Shown here: piece after piece, positions 22,201 to 34,200 of the stretch | Layout: each line of letters begins with the position of its first letter | Position numbering within the stretch: the first letter of the stretch is position 1 | Source: Limnoperna fortunei | Lineage: Eukaryota; Mollusca; Bivalvia; Mytilida; Modiolidae | Reading direction: 5' to 3' | NCBI GenBank assembly: GCA_944474755.1 | Contig: OX104122.1 | Location: 6,845,223 to 6,909,222, forward strand | Length of the DNA stretch: 64,000 bases | Program-made: the position numbers and the translations under genes | The notes under the pieces: generated by a model | What the model was told of the DNA's origin: nothing | Database searches by the model: none | What the model saw: the letters and a program-made list of their open reading frames with translations, nothing else

Positions 22201-25200
22201 AGTATTGTCTGTCTGTCCATCACTGTTTTTGTCTAGTCATTTCTGTCAATATTGTCTATCTGTTGTAGGTTCTTTGTTTAGTAGTTTTATGTCTATTTGA
22301 CTATCTGTTTTATGTTTAGTCTTTTCTGTCTATATTGTATAGGCGAAACATGCAATCAAGGTTTGATTGATTGATTGATTGATTAATGGTGTTTAACGCC
22401 CGAGCAGCAATATTTCAGCTATATTCAGGCGATGAACATGAAATGGATGATAAAATGAACATGAAATGATGACGAATGAAAATGGGATGGGACACAAGGA
22501 AAAATAGGGGTAACGGATTTTAGATTGCCACTGGCAAATGGGAATGATGGTTAGGGTCGGGCAATTTAGCCTCCTGTAGCGGGATCGAAATCCCTACTCA
22601 TAGCGAATACTACAGCAGCGTTCTTTAACGTGCGAGGAACGTGGCATTTTGCACAGTGCACTAATATGGTTTGCGGTCAGGTTTTCCGTATTATGGCCTG
22701 ACAACCCCAGCTTGCCAGGGGTACCCCATTGAACCACCTGGGGCACACATCCCAGTCGATCTTTAGGCAAACCGACCTGACACGCCGGTCAGGGTACTGG
22801 GCGCTATTTAGTCGCCTTTTACGACAAGCTAGCGTGACTGCGGTCTATTCTTTTAGCCACCCGGCTCCCGCACGGGGCCAATCAAGGTTTGAATTTGCCT
22901 ACTAAATATGTATGCATTCTGACTTAAACACCACTTTGAATTTTTGATATTTTGTTTATTTAACAAAACCATGGTAAACATTTTCCTACATATATCTATA
23001 GGAGTTATTGCTCAAGTTTGATGATCATCTTTTGTATCTCTGGCCTGCCGACCCTTGAAGACCTTCAGGTCTTTGATTCACCTTTTTTGTCTGATCTTAC
23101 CTATTTTCATGTATTTCTACCGTCCTTGCATGTTTTAGTTGTGGTCTATATGTCTTGTTTTCAGTTTTCTGGATGTCTTGTCTTGTCTGTCTCTTTTGAC
23201 TTGGCTGTCCTGATCATATTGATCAGTCAGGATGAATCTCTTTTCCTGTCTGTGTGTAAATTATGTCTGCAGTCTGTTTTGTTGTGTCATAACCTGTATA
23301 TATGTATGTCGTTGTCTCATCTTATACTTGTCTGATTCAGTGTCGTTTGTGTCCTGTCTATCGATGTCTGATTTGTATTTCTGTCTGTTTGACTGTCTTG
23401 ACCCTATCTGTAATGTTTGTGCAATGTCTGCAGATATCTGATTTGTCTTTTTGTCTGTATGTCTGTCTTGTCCTGTCTTTAAGTATGTCTGTGGTCTTTG
23501 TCTTGTCTGACCATCTACCGGTTTGTCATATCTGTCTCTATACATGTCTCCCACCTCTTGTCTGTCTCTGTGTCTGTCCTCTACATGTCTTATCCTTTCA
23601 GCCTGTATGTATGTATATGTCCCACTTCTTGTCTGTCTCTTTGTCCTCTGACATGTAATGTCTGTTTATCTGTCAGTCTGTCTATATGTTGGACTGCTGT
23701 AAGTCTGCCCTCTTTCTTGTCTCTCTGTAAGTATGTCTCTACATGTAATGCCTGTTTATCTGTCTGTCTGTCTATATGTTGGACTGCTGTAAGTCTGCCC
23801 TTTTTCTTGTCTCTCTGTAAGTATGTATGTACATGTTATGTCTGTTTATCTGTCTATCTGTCTGTCTATATATTGGACTGCTGTAAGTCTGTCCTCTTTC
23901 TTATCTCTGTAAGTACGTATGTACATGTAATGCCTGTTTATCTGTCTCTCTGTCTATATGTTGGACTGCTGTAAGTCTGCCCTCTTTCTTGTCTCTCTGT
24001 AAGTATGTCTGTACATGTAATACCTGTTTATCTGTTTGTCTATATGTTGGACTGCTGTAAGTCTGCCCTCTTTCTTATCTCTCTGTAAGTACGTACGTAC
24101 ATGTAATGTCTGTTTGTCTGTCTGTCTGTATGTTGGACTGCTGTAAGTCTGCCCTCTTGTCTCTCTGTAAGTACGTATGTACATGTAATGTCTGTTTATC
24201 TGTCTGCCTGTCTACATGTTGGACTGCTGTAAGTCTGCCCTCTTTCTTGTCTCTCTGTAAGTATGTCTCTATATGTAATGCCTGTTTATCTGTCTGTCTG
24301 TCTATATGTTGGACTGCTGTAAGTCTGCCCTTTTTCTTGTCTCTCTGTAAGTATGTATGTACATGTTATGTCTGTTTATCTGTCTGTATGTCTATAGGTT
24401 GGACTGCTGTAAGTCTGCCCTCTTTCTTGTCTCTCTGTAAGTATGTATGTACATGTAATGTCTGTTTATCTGTCTGTCTGTCTGTATGTTGGACTGCTGT
24501 AAGTCTGCCCTCTTTCTTGTCTCTCTGTAAGTACGTATGTACATGTAATGTCTGTTTGTCTGTCTGTCTGTATGTTGGACTGCTGTAAGTCTGCCCTCTT
24601 TCTTGTCTCTGTAAGTACGTATGTACATGTAATGTCTGTTTGTCTGTCTGTCTGTATGTTGGACTGCTGTAAGTCTGCCCTCTTTCTTGTCTCTCTGTAA
24701 GTACATATGTACATGTAATGTCTGTTTATCTGTCTCTCTGTCTATATGTTAGACTTCTGTAAATCTGCCCTCTTTCTTGTCTCTCTGTAAGTACGTATGT
24801 ACATGTAATGCCTGTTTATCTGTCTCTCTGTCTATATGTTGGACTGCTGTAAGTCTGCCCTCTTTCTTGTCTCTCTGTAAGTATGTATGTACATGTAATG
24901 CCTGTTTATCTGTCAGTCTGTCTATTTGTTGGACTGCTGTAAGTCTGCCCTCTTTCTTGTCTCTGTAAGTATGTCTGTACATGTAATGCCTGTTTATCTG
25001 TCTGTTTTATCCATCTATCGGTCTTTAGGTTGGATAGCAATAACAATAATACACCATATGTAATTGTAGAAGAACATGACTACAGAACACAAAACAAGAG
25101 GTGCCAAGAGTGCTGAGCACACTGTTCAAGGTAAATATTGATAAAATTGAAGAGGGAAAACATGTTTATATTATACCAATAATGATTTGATTGCATTGAC

Positions 25201-28200
25201 AAGGAAATGAATTATTTCTTCATTTTGATTGGCCATTGAACTGAACAACATTTTATGGCACTATACAGTCGCTTATTGGTTGAAAGTAATGGGAGATTGG
25301 GTGTCATCCATAATTGTCAACCATTTTCACAAGTGTACAAACCGCACACTTGAGGGAAGGGGTTAAAAATTTTGACATTTTTGAGTACGCTTTATTTTCA
25401 ATTCCGGAATTTTTTCATTTCCCTGGACTATGGTTTTATATTAGTGTAGATATAACCGTATATCCTGTGTGCGTTTGAAAGTAACGGTAATCAAACTATG
25501 ATAAAGTGTATACAAATATTGACATTGATTTCAAGAAGGGCGCGGCAAACAAATTTGTTCAGGTTTGTATTGCAAAATAACTAATAGAGGCATTTATTAA
25601 AAAAGAACAAAATACAAGGAATTTGTTAACAATTATGTTTCTGACAAGTCAGGGAAAAGGTGTTATAAAGGAAGTAAACTTGATATGATGAGAACGCCGA
25701 CAAGGCACTGTTCTGTTCTGGTTATTTCCTCCTCTGGATAGGAGAACCGCACAAGTGCGTATTTAGTCAAATGTCAAATGTCTATGTCAAAAATAAAAAT
25801 AGTCGTACTGGGTTGGATATTATAAAAGGGTTATGTCAAAACTAAAATTATAAAGATATATATATCAATTGGGTATTAAAGGGGGGGGGGAGAGATTAGT
25901 TGCTGAATCGGTACACAACATTATGCCTTCTATCAATTCCTGTGTCTCTCATACTGGATTTTATTGTCTATATTTAAACTCAATAACCCGACTGCGTTCT
26001 ACATGCAGTGAATAGCAGACTCTTCTGGAAATAGTCTCCAGCCGTGGGTAGGTGGAGCAAGGGATAGCTCTGAAGTATGTACAGTCGAGTGAGTACAAGT
26101 TTTAGAAGTTCACCAGGTTGACAAAAGATATGGTTTACCAAAGATGGGTCCGAAATTTCGTCAGAGTTTGGGTTTTTCATAGATAGGATGAAAGGCTGCC
26201 TGATAGACTCAAGGGAGGAGGGGCACACCAGTATGAAGTGTACTCTGTCCTCGATTTCAGTGTTGCACAGTAGGCTACTGTTATTTGGTTGAACTTGTGT
26301 TTGTGACATTGCAGATTGTAGACATCAAGCAGCAGCTTTGTTTTTACACAGGATTGCTGTATTGCAAATTGATCATACCCTGCACTGGTCCAGATGTTGT
26401 GAGGTTGATTCACCTGGTATGAGCTAGCATTAAGATATCTTAGAGTAGACTTTTCAAAGGCTTCGCTAGTTATCTAAGCGACCCATATGTCGTTTACTGC
26501 TGTCGAGACCTGAGCTGTCCAGGAGCACTTCCCAGGCGGATTCTCTAGAAGATGCTGTGGTGATTGCAGGTTGTATTTGGCTAAGATGGAAACTACGTTG
26601 ACTACCCAACTGTTTGAGTTCTTATCTTTTACTGCTAATTGATGCAAGATTAAGGCATACTCCAAGGTGTTTTTGTTTCTAATTTAGAACGAATAATCGT
26701 ACCCTCGCTTTTTTTTTGGCGAGGGTACGAATTTAGTCCCATTACTCGTAATGTAGCAGAGCGGAAGTGAATCACTCCCGGCACTTTGATGTCCAAAAGA
26801 AGTTTCATATACAATCGGACGTGGTCGATCTTGATATCTTTCGACAGTGTCACCATTTTTTTATAGGCTTCGTGTTTAAAATCGATCATTATTGATACGT
26901 GATGATAGTTATTGCTGTTTTTAATCACCCGCTGTGTTTTGTGTATTAATGGACATTCGTGTCTCTTTTTTATTACGTTTACTACATGAAAAACATTGAG
27001 AAACCCAAAACTAGAAGGCGTGTTGCATCTTGGGTAATACATATGTAAATTACTGGATTCTTACTACGGAGTGGTTGTTATAGTATGCAAATGAGCACGT
27101 TTATAATAAAATTAGGTCACATTATCCATATAAGGAAAAATGATAAACATAGTATTTTCCATGTGCATCTTCAAAGACGAAAAAAGAAATTTCTTCAATA
27201 AAGATCGTTTCCCGTTAGTTTCGCAATGTCTAAAGCTTTAATAACGTAAAGAAGATGGATATTATGTTTGAATTTTGTATAAACAGACCGAAGTTAGAAT
27301 TTTTTATTTGCTACATTACGAGCAATAGGACTGAATTCTGCCGTTAATCCGACAAATCACAAAACTAACTTCGGATTATAACGGCAGTAAAATTCGGCCT
27401 ATTTCTAATTATGCTTCCAAAGAAACATAGAGTCTTTTTGTCTAATTCAGCTTCCAGAGGGAGTTGACTGGTTAGAATGTAGATAGACGCATCTGCACTG
27501 TTTTCAGGAAGATGTTGAATGCGTTTAAGTAGTTGTTTGTAGTACTGTGATAGAGAGGTGACGTCTTTCACCAAGAGGCGAACAGATTCAAGTCCATAGA
27601 CATGATAGAGAAGCCTTGGGAGAATAAAAATTCTTATGAGATGTACTGATACAGTGGGATTAAGACCGTTCAGGCCGTGAAGTCCTGCACCCATCAGAGC
27701 ATAAGTCGCTTTTCTCGCAGATGAGATCCTTGAGCTGGCTATTCCACGAGTTCCAAATTTTGAAATGCTATCTCTCTCTATCCCAAGATGGGTTGCAACA
27801 TCAGAAATGGAAACTAGACTGCCATTCATTGTGAATTGCCTTTTTGCTTTGTCGTTCATAGTTAAGACTGTTGACTTGGATTCACTGATCTTATAATGTT
27901 CTCTATTAGCGTACACGGATTGAATGTTTAGCATAGTTTGAAGTTCTTCTGGATTGTCTGCCACAAGACAAACGTCATCCGCGACAGTAGGTGTAGCACA
28001 GTATAAGTGTCCAATGTGGATACCTAAGCCTCGGTTTTTAAGAAGTTCCAAGAGTGGGTCATTGTAAAGTTTGTAAACTGCTGGGGAAGTAACAACCGCT
28101 TTGGCGTACACCCTGTAGCTCTTTGAACGTGTCTTACAGGCCACCGTTCCATTTGACTTTGCAAGTGAGGCCTTTATACCATTCACTGAAGAGAAGCCAT

Positions 28201-31200
28201 GTGTCGTCTTGTACGCCACTGTGATGAACCTTTCTGATGAGGGAGTTATGCCATACAATATTGAAGGCCTTCTGAGCATCCAGGAATGCTATGTAAAGCG
28301 GACTATGAGAGTCCCTTGCATTGGCAATGAGTTCATTGAGAATAAGGGCTGCAGTCAGACTGGAAGTACCTTTTGTAAATCCTCTTTGAAGGAGGCTTTG
28401 TGTTGTTGTCCACTTTTCTTCGTACCTTTTAAGAAAGACTTTCTCAATAATCTTATTGATAATACTAGTAACCGTGATCTTCCTGTATGATCCAGGATCT
28501 TCAATAGGTTGCCCTTTTCGCTTGTAGACTGGTGAAGCTATACCAAGTTTCAAGATGTAAGGAATAGAACAGGTTTTAAAAATCCTGTTAATAATTATTG
28601 TTAATGTTCTGATTATGTCTTGCCCGCCTAGTTTGAAGTGTTCAATTGTAAGGTTGCAGCAATCTGGAGATTTACCATTCTTAAAAGATTTTACAATTTT
28701 ATACATTTCATCTTCTGTTGTGACGATATGTGACAATCCTGAATTCAGCTTGGAGATTTCTGCTATAATCATGCAGTCAAGATCAACCTGTTGATTGTAC
28801 TCTTTTTCTCGGTTTCCAAAGTCCTCTGGAGTTGATAGTTCCTGGAAGTAATTTGCCCAACCTTTCCTGATTTCATCAGGGTTTTCAGGGATTTTGTCAC
28901 CATACCTTAAACATGTGGAGTTTGTTTGGTTTGTAGTTCTCTGTCTATTCACAAGTTTATAAAATAATATCTGATCGTTTTCTTTGGCCCTCATAATGGT
29001 TTCATATTTCTCGTTTCTAGCGACCCCTTCTTTCTGGCGCTGAAGAGACCTCAATTGACGCTTAGAATTCTTCATATTTTGGAAAGTGTGGTTATTTATG
29101 TCCCTTGGACGTCCTGCTTCTTCCCAGATTTTAAAGTAGTGCTTACTATTTTGGACAGCAAATTTAAGATCTGGTGTCCATTTTCTTGCCTTTAATTTCT
29201 GTGGTTTAATTATTTTCCTAGGTCCACACTGTTCAGCCGAAGAGGCTATGATTTCAATAAACATTTGAGTTACTAGCGAAGACTGCATGTGTTCTCTTCT
29301 TCTAGAGTATTGTTAATTTTCTGCAAATTGACTTGTAAGGTAGTTTGATAAAGTTGTAGGTCCACTTTATCCCATTTAATGCGAGGACAGATAGAGGTGG
29401 CCTTGTCAATTCTGGTTGTCAGAGCTAGCCTAGTAGGTATTGTTGTGACAAGAGGTACATGTTGTGAGGTGTTGATATGGTCACGGTCTAGTGTGTTGGT
29501 TTCTATAGTGAGCCCGTCTCGACTTTGAAGAATGTAGTCAATTCTGGACGAACAGTGGCCCCCATGATGAAAATAGGTATCTGGGTCACTTCTTGATGGT
29601 TGAGTAAACCCAAGGGTATTAATAAAAGATAAAAACAGTTTGTCTCTCTTGCTTGGGATGATCTTCATGATGGTTGCATTCATATCTCCCGCTAGAATAA
29701 TATCACATACTGGGCTGAACTTGTAAATGATTTCTGTGATCTCGTCTAAGGTTGCTGCAAAGTCGCTGTCTGCATTGTGTGGCCCTGAGCACGGCAAGTA
29801 AGCTCTGATGATAGTAATCGGTTTTGGTTATCAGTTCAGCTTGATGGCAGTGACACGACTTGAACCATCATGTAGTTGTTCTATGCTAGTGGCTAGCTCA
29901 TTTTTGTAACAGATAGCTGTGCCTCCTTTACCTCTTGGTCTAGATTTTGCAGGGGAGAAATTGGATCGTTGTCATCTACTGACTTGATCACACATTGGTA
30001 GTCTGTGAGAAAGTCAGCTAGTTCATGCTTTTCATATTTATACAATCAGTGTTCTTGTAGAATAATGATGTCTCCTGTGCTAGTTAGTTTTTCTATACTG
30101 TATACTTTGTTGCTACGGAAGCATTCAATATTGTATGTGACTAGGTTTATACCTGATAACGAAGTCTCACAATGTTCTGAGTTGGCCTTGTTGGCTGAAG
30201 CGGAAGAGTCAACTGGTGGTTCAAGAAAGGTTGGTAGTTCTGTGTGTGTATTACAGGATGTGGTAGGATGTGGTAGAAAGGGATGATAGACTGTCGCTAA
30301 GCAAGTTCCTTGAAGGTTCTGTACCCCCATTCCAGGGGATATATTCAGAGTTTCCCTGATCCATGGTGGCTTAAGCCTAAAAAATGATTCAAAGTTGGTT
30401 GTTGAGTGGTTTGGACTGGAGTGTGAGCATCAGTACAAGTGATTGGATTGGTAGTTCCAGGACTGTCAGTGCTAGAGTTATTCCAGCCTTTTTGATGTTG
30501 GTAGCTTTTGGGTTTTGAGGACTTATTGCTCCTCGAGCTTTTCCTATGAGGTTTTGTTTCAAGCAAATCCTGCACTATTGATACTGTCTCTACCTGCAGT
30601 AAGTTTAACATTTTCAAGTTCTAGTTGTAGCAGCTGGTGATCGTAGAGTCTGGACCATTCAGCACCACTTGGCGTTTGGTGCCCTGTGTCAGTCGGCTTT
30701 CTAGTATGTTTATCATCTGGAGCATTTGGATCTAAAGAGAGCAGAAGTCTGGTCTTGAGATTTCTGTTGGAGTCTTCAGTTTCTTTTATTTTAAGTTCAA
30801 GGCTAGCTATGTATGTCTGTGATGTGGTGATCTGATGTTTATAGTGAGTGATGTCAGCCTCAAGTTTCTTAATTTTTGCATGAGAATCAGGGAGTTCCTT
30901 ACTTTTCTTGTTAAGTTCGGCCTGACAGTGTTCATGATGACTCGGCTGGAACAAAAAGGGAGCATGTCTGGACACCACTATGAGAAACTTTGGTGTTTGT
31001 AATAAGTTGATCATAAGTATTGGGTTGGTCATCGGTATTTTTCTGATTGATCAGATTTGTAGAATGCTGACTTGTAAACTGAGGAGTCTACAGTCTTAGG
31101 TAAGGTGTTTTCATCGGTTACACAATCTACAGAATCAGGGGTTCCATCCCTTTCTATCATGAGTAGATCATCATTAACAAAGTCATTCATTTGTTGACAC

Positions 31201-34200
31201 ATAGAGTACGAGTACAATTCTGATTCATCTGACTCTAGGAAGTCTATTTCAGATTTGGAGAGTCTAAGGCAAGCGTAGTGCATCCAATTACCACAGCTTG
31301 AACATTCTACCGCAAAGGTTTTACAGAATTTGGAACAGATCGGACAAATAACATTACTGTTGTTTTGAGCTTTAATATTGATTTCGTTGGTAGAGAGATG
31401 GATTTGCTTATCTGATGTTGAATCCGTAGGTGTAGGAGTTACAAGGTTGTCGTGTGCAGCTTTTTGTTAGTTATCGCTTCCAGTTGGGTCTAGCTGCTGA
31501 ATTGTTACAGGCATCTGAGAACCATCTATTTTTACATTTCCACTTAGGGATTCATGCAATTGCAGAACGTTTTCACATGCTGCTCTTAGTTTCAGAGTGA
31601 TATTTTCGAAGTTATCCATTTTTGCCATAGCAGAATAAAGTTCAGAAGCTAAATGCGAAGTAAACTTTTTGCATTTTATTGCCATTAACAGGAACTCTGC
31701 ATGATGTGTGGTAACAGTTTATTCTATACTGTTGCTTGCAATTTTCTCTGACTGGTATGGACTCTTCGATGTACAGACCCTGATGGTCTTGTTTTGTATT
31801 AATCACTGTACTTAGGTTTAATGATACAATACATCCTTTGAGTGCAGTTCTAAATTGTTCATAGGCACCTCCTTGAAATGTGAGTATTAGGTTGTTATAT
31901 ATATATATATATATGTTTAATTTCGGTTTTCACGTCATAAGCCCTGTCAAGAGATTCAATTTTTCATTCTGCTGCTTTGACCAGGTTTACTGCGAATGGC
32001 AATTGCAAAGTTGTCCCTAAAGATGAATCATGACAATTGAGGTTACTCGAGCTTCTAGTAGCATATTTAGTTACATGCGAATTCATTTTTGTCGATTGGA
32101 AGCAGTTAAAAGGAACCTCACATGGATTGACAGACAGCACAATGTCGTGTTTAATCACAAAAATATTGTTATATAGATGCAACTGTACAAAATGTGATTG
32201 ATAAGTGAAGAAACAATGAAAATGGAACAAAAACGTGTCAAGGGAAGGAATAATATAAAATAAAATAAAACGGGATGTATATACACTCTGATGAGGGACT
32301 GCGGTTCCATAATAAAAGGTTCAAATATGTACACAAGTGGTTGATTGTTGGTTGGTTGTTAAATGTCAGAAACAATTAAATTGTTAGCTTGTCCTTCAGG
32401 TCGGCCCAAAAATGAATAAAAATGTAAGCCATCATGTCTTTCAAAACAGTCAAACAAACAGGTGAAATAAAAATACTAGTGCATCAGTGAAAGGCAACAA
32501 TGTTTTATTTTAGTTGTTCAGTTTGCACATTTCAAGTACTCTATAATATTTTTTAGAGTGATTTGGAAAGCTTATTGTTAATATTAAGGCACACCAGTTA
32601 TACATTGTACATGCATGTTTTAACAGGATAGTGTCATAATATATGAATGTGGAAGAAAACATTAAGAAAGGAAGCTTGCCTTGCAGCACTAGTAAGAACC
32701 CCTGATTTTGTGCATGGATTTACTGGTTATTGACACATACACCATTGCACATTTATTCCCATCGCGCAATTATTTGTTTACTAACTAGCATACTGTATAG
32801 GATGGGTAAGAATCAGGGGGTTTACACTGAATATATTGCAGGCAGAAAAAGCTATATTTATATTACAGAAATTTTTCAGACAAATTAATACTAATAGATG
32901 GATAAGATTTAATATAATTTCGATTCAATATCAGCATTACACTGATACTAATACATTGTACATGTAGCATACATTACAAAAATTATGGTGGCAGAGTGGT
33001 CAAGGTAGTTCGTCTACTATTGATCACGTGGTCTGTCAACACTGAGATTGGGGGTTCGATTCTCACTGCAGGCAGGGTGTACTCGACTACAATCATAATT
33101 GACCAGTATTGCCAGTTTTCCTACCGCAAGTCTGAGTTTTCTCTGGGTACTCCGGCTTCCTCCCCCAATAAAAACTGGACGCCATGATATAGCTGAAAAA
33201 TTGCTGAAAGTGGCGTTAAACACCATCAAACAAACAAACAAGCATACATTACAAAAATTATTAGACCATCGTCGCAAGTTTGATCGTCACAAATTTCGAC
33301 TCGATAGTCACAGAGCAAATTAAATAATAATTCTATACAGGAAATAAATATCAATTTTCTGGATTTGTACTGGTTTTATTTAATCTAGGTTATTAGTATA
33401 TTACTACGAATTTCCATCAAGCTTTTTTCAGAAAGCGTACATGAGAACAATTTGAAATTTGGTAGGATGGTTCAGTATCGCAAGTTGTACGTCCTAATTG
33501 ACTTTCTGACCTGTCGGACAACTACTTCCTGTTTGGGACTTCATTTAGCAGGGGCACATTCTTCGGTTTTTGTTAGGAAACATACTATTTGATGCTCAAT
33601 AAATGAAAATTTGCTTTGAAATCTTTTGTATAGACATTATTGATTGGTTTTGTGGAAACCAACAATGCTACTTTACCTTAGTCACACAAATACAATGTAG
33701 ATGTGTTTATATATAGTTGATAAAAAATATCTATTTACAGGGGCATTCCAAAGGAAAGATCACTCTGTTATGCTAGATCGCCTTCTAGGAGAAGGCTCAT
33801 ATGAATCTTTTGATATGCGCGTCATGGTAACTGGTCAGTTTGGTGTTGGGAAAACTAGTCTTGTTATGATTTTGGTCGGGGATAATGTTTCTAAGTTTCG
33901 ACAAGCTACGGATGGCATATCTCTTCTGGAAGGCAGATGTGGTCTTGGAATAGATGGTAAAGACTGGATACTGATTGACAAAGGTAGTACTATACAGCTT
34001 CATTCATCAACATCATTTTTAGACTTACACCTCCAATATGATGCCAATGCTCAACTTAGCACAAAAATATACGACAAACAACATGATTTTATTTTTAAAG
34101 TAAAATTTACCTCACTTCTGTAGCAATACTCAGCTTCTCCTTCATACAGTGTCTTTATTTCTCAATTTATTGTATAAGATGGAACTTGCAATGAGTATAT

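Larger units (their letters stand above)
25980..31685 (-). mobile_element. Decayed LINE (non-LTR retrotransposon), minus strand, interrupted by a DNA element
   Basis: Reading on the minus strand: PHD-like finger and coiled coil (ORF1-like), AP-type endonuclease, reverse transcriptase, and a C-terminal Cys/His region, all broken by stops and frameshifts. The ends are minimum limits based on coding similarity; neither a tail nor a target duplication was identified. Clade not assigned. It lies antisense in intron 6. Confidence 0.85.

Noticed and set aside
23498..24982. Cys/Leu/Ser-rich frames on + and Thr/Arg/Gln-rich frames on - strand
   Set aside because: Translation of the CTGT-rich ~90 bp minisatellite; no independent coding signal.
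26650..27042. 130-codon minus frame inside the nested element
   Set aside because: It covers the inner TIR and element end and resembles no protein I know; probably chance.
32989..33064. Functional tRNA gene
   Set aside because: A/B boxes are present but the sequence is the head of a SINE with a 3' body, CAAA tail and target duplication.
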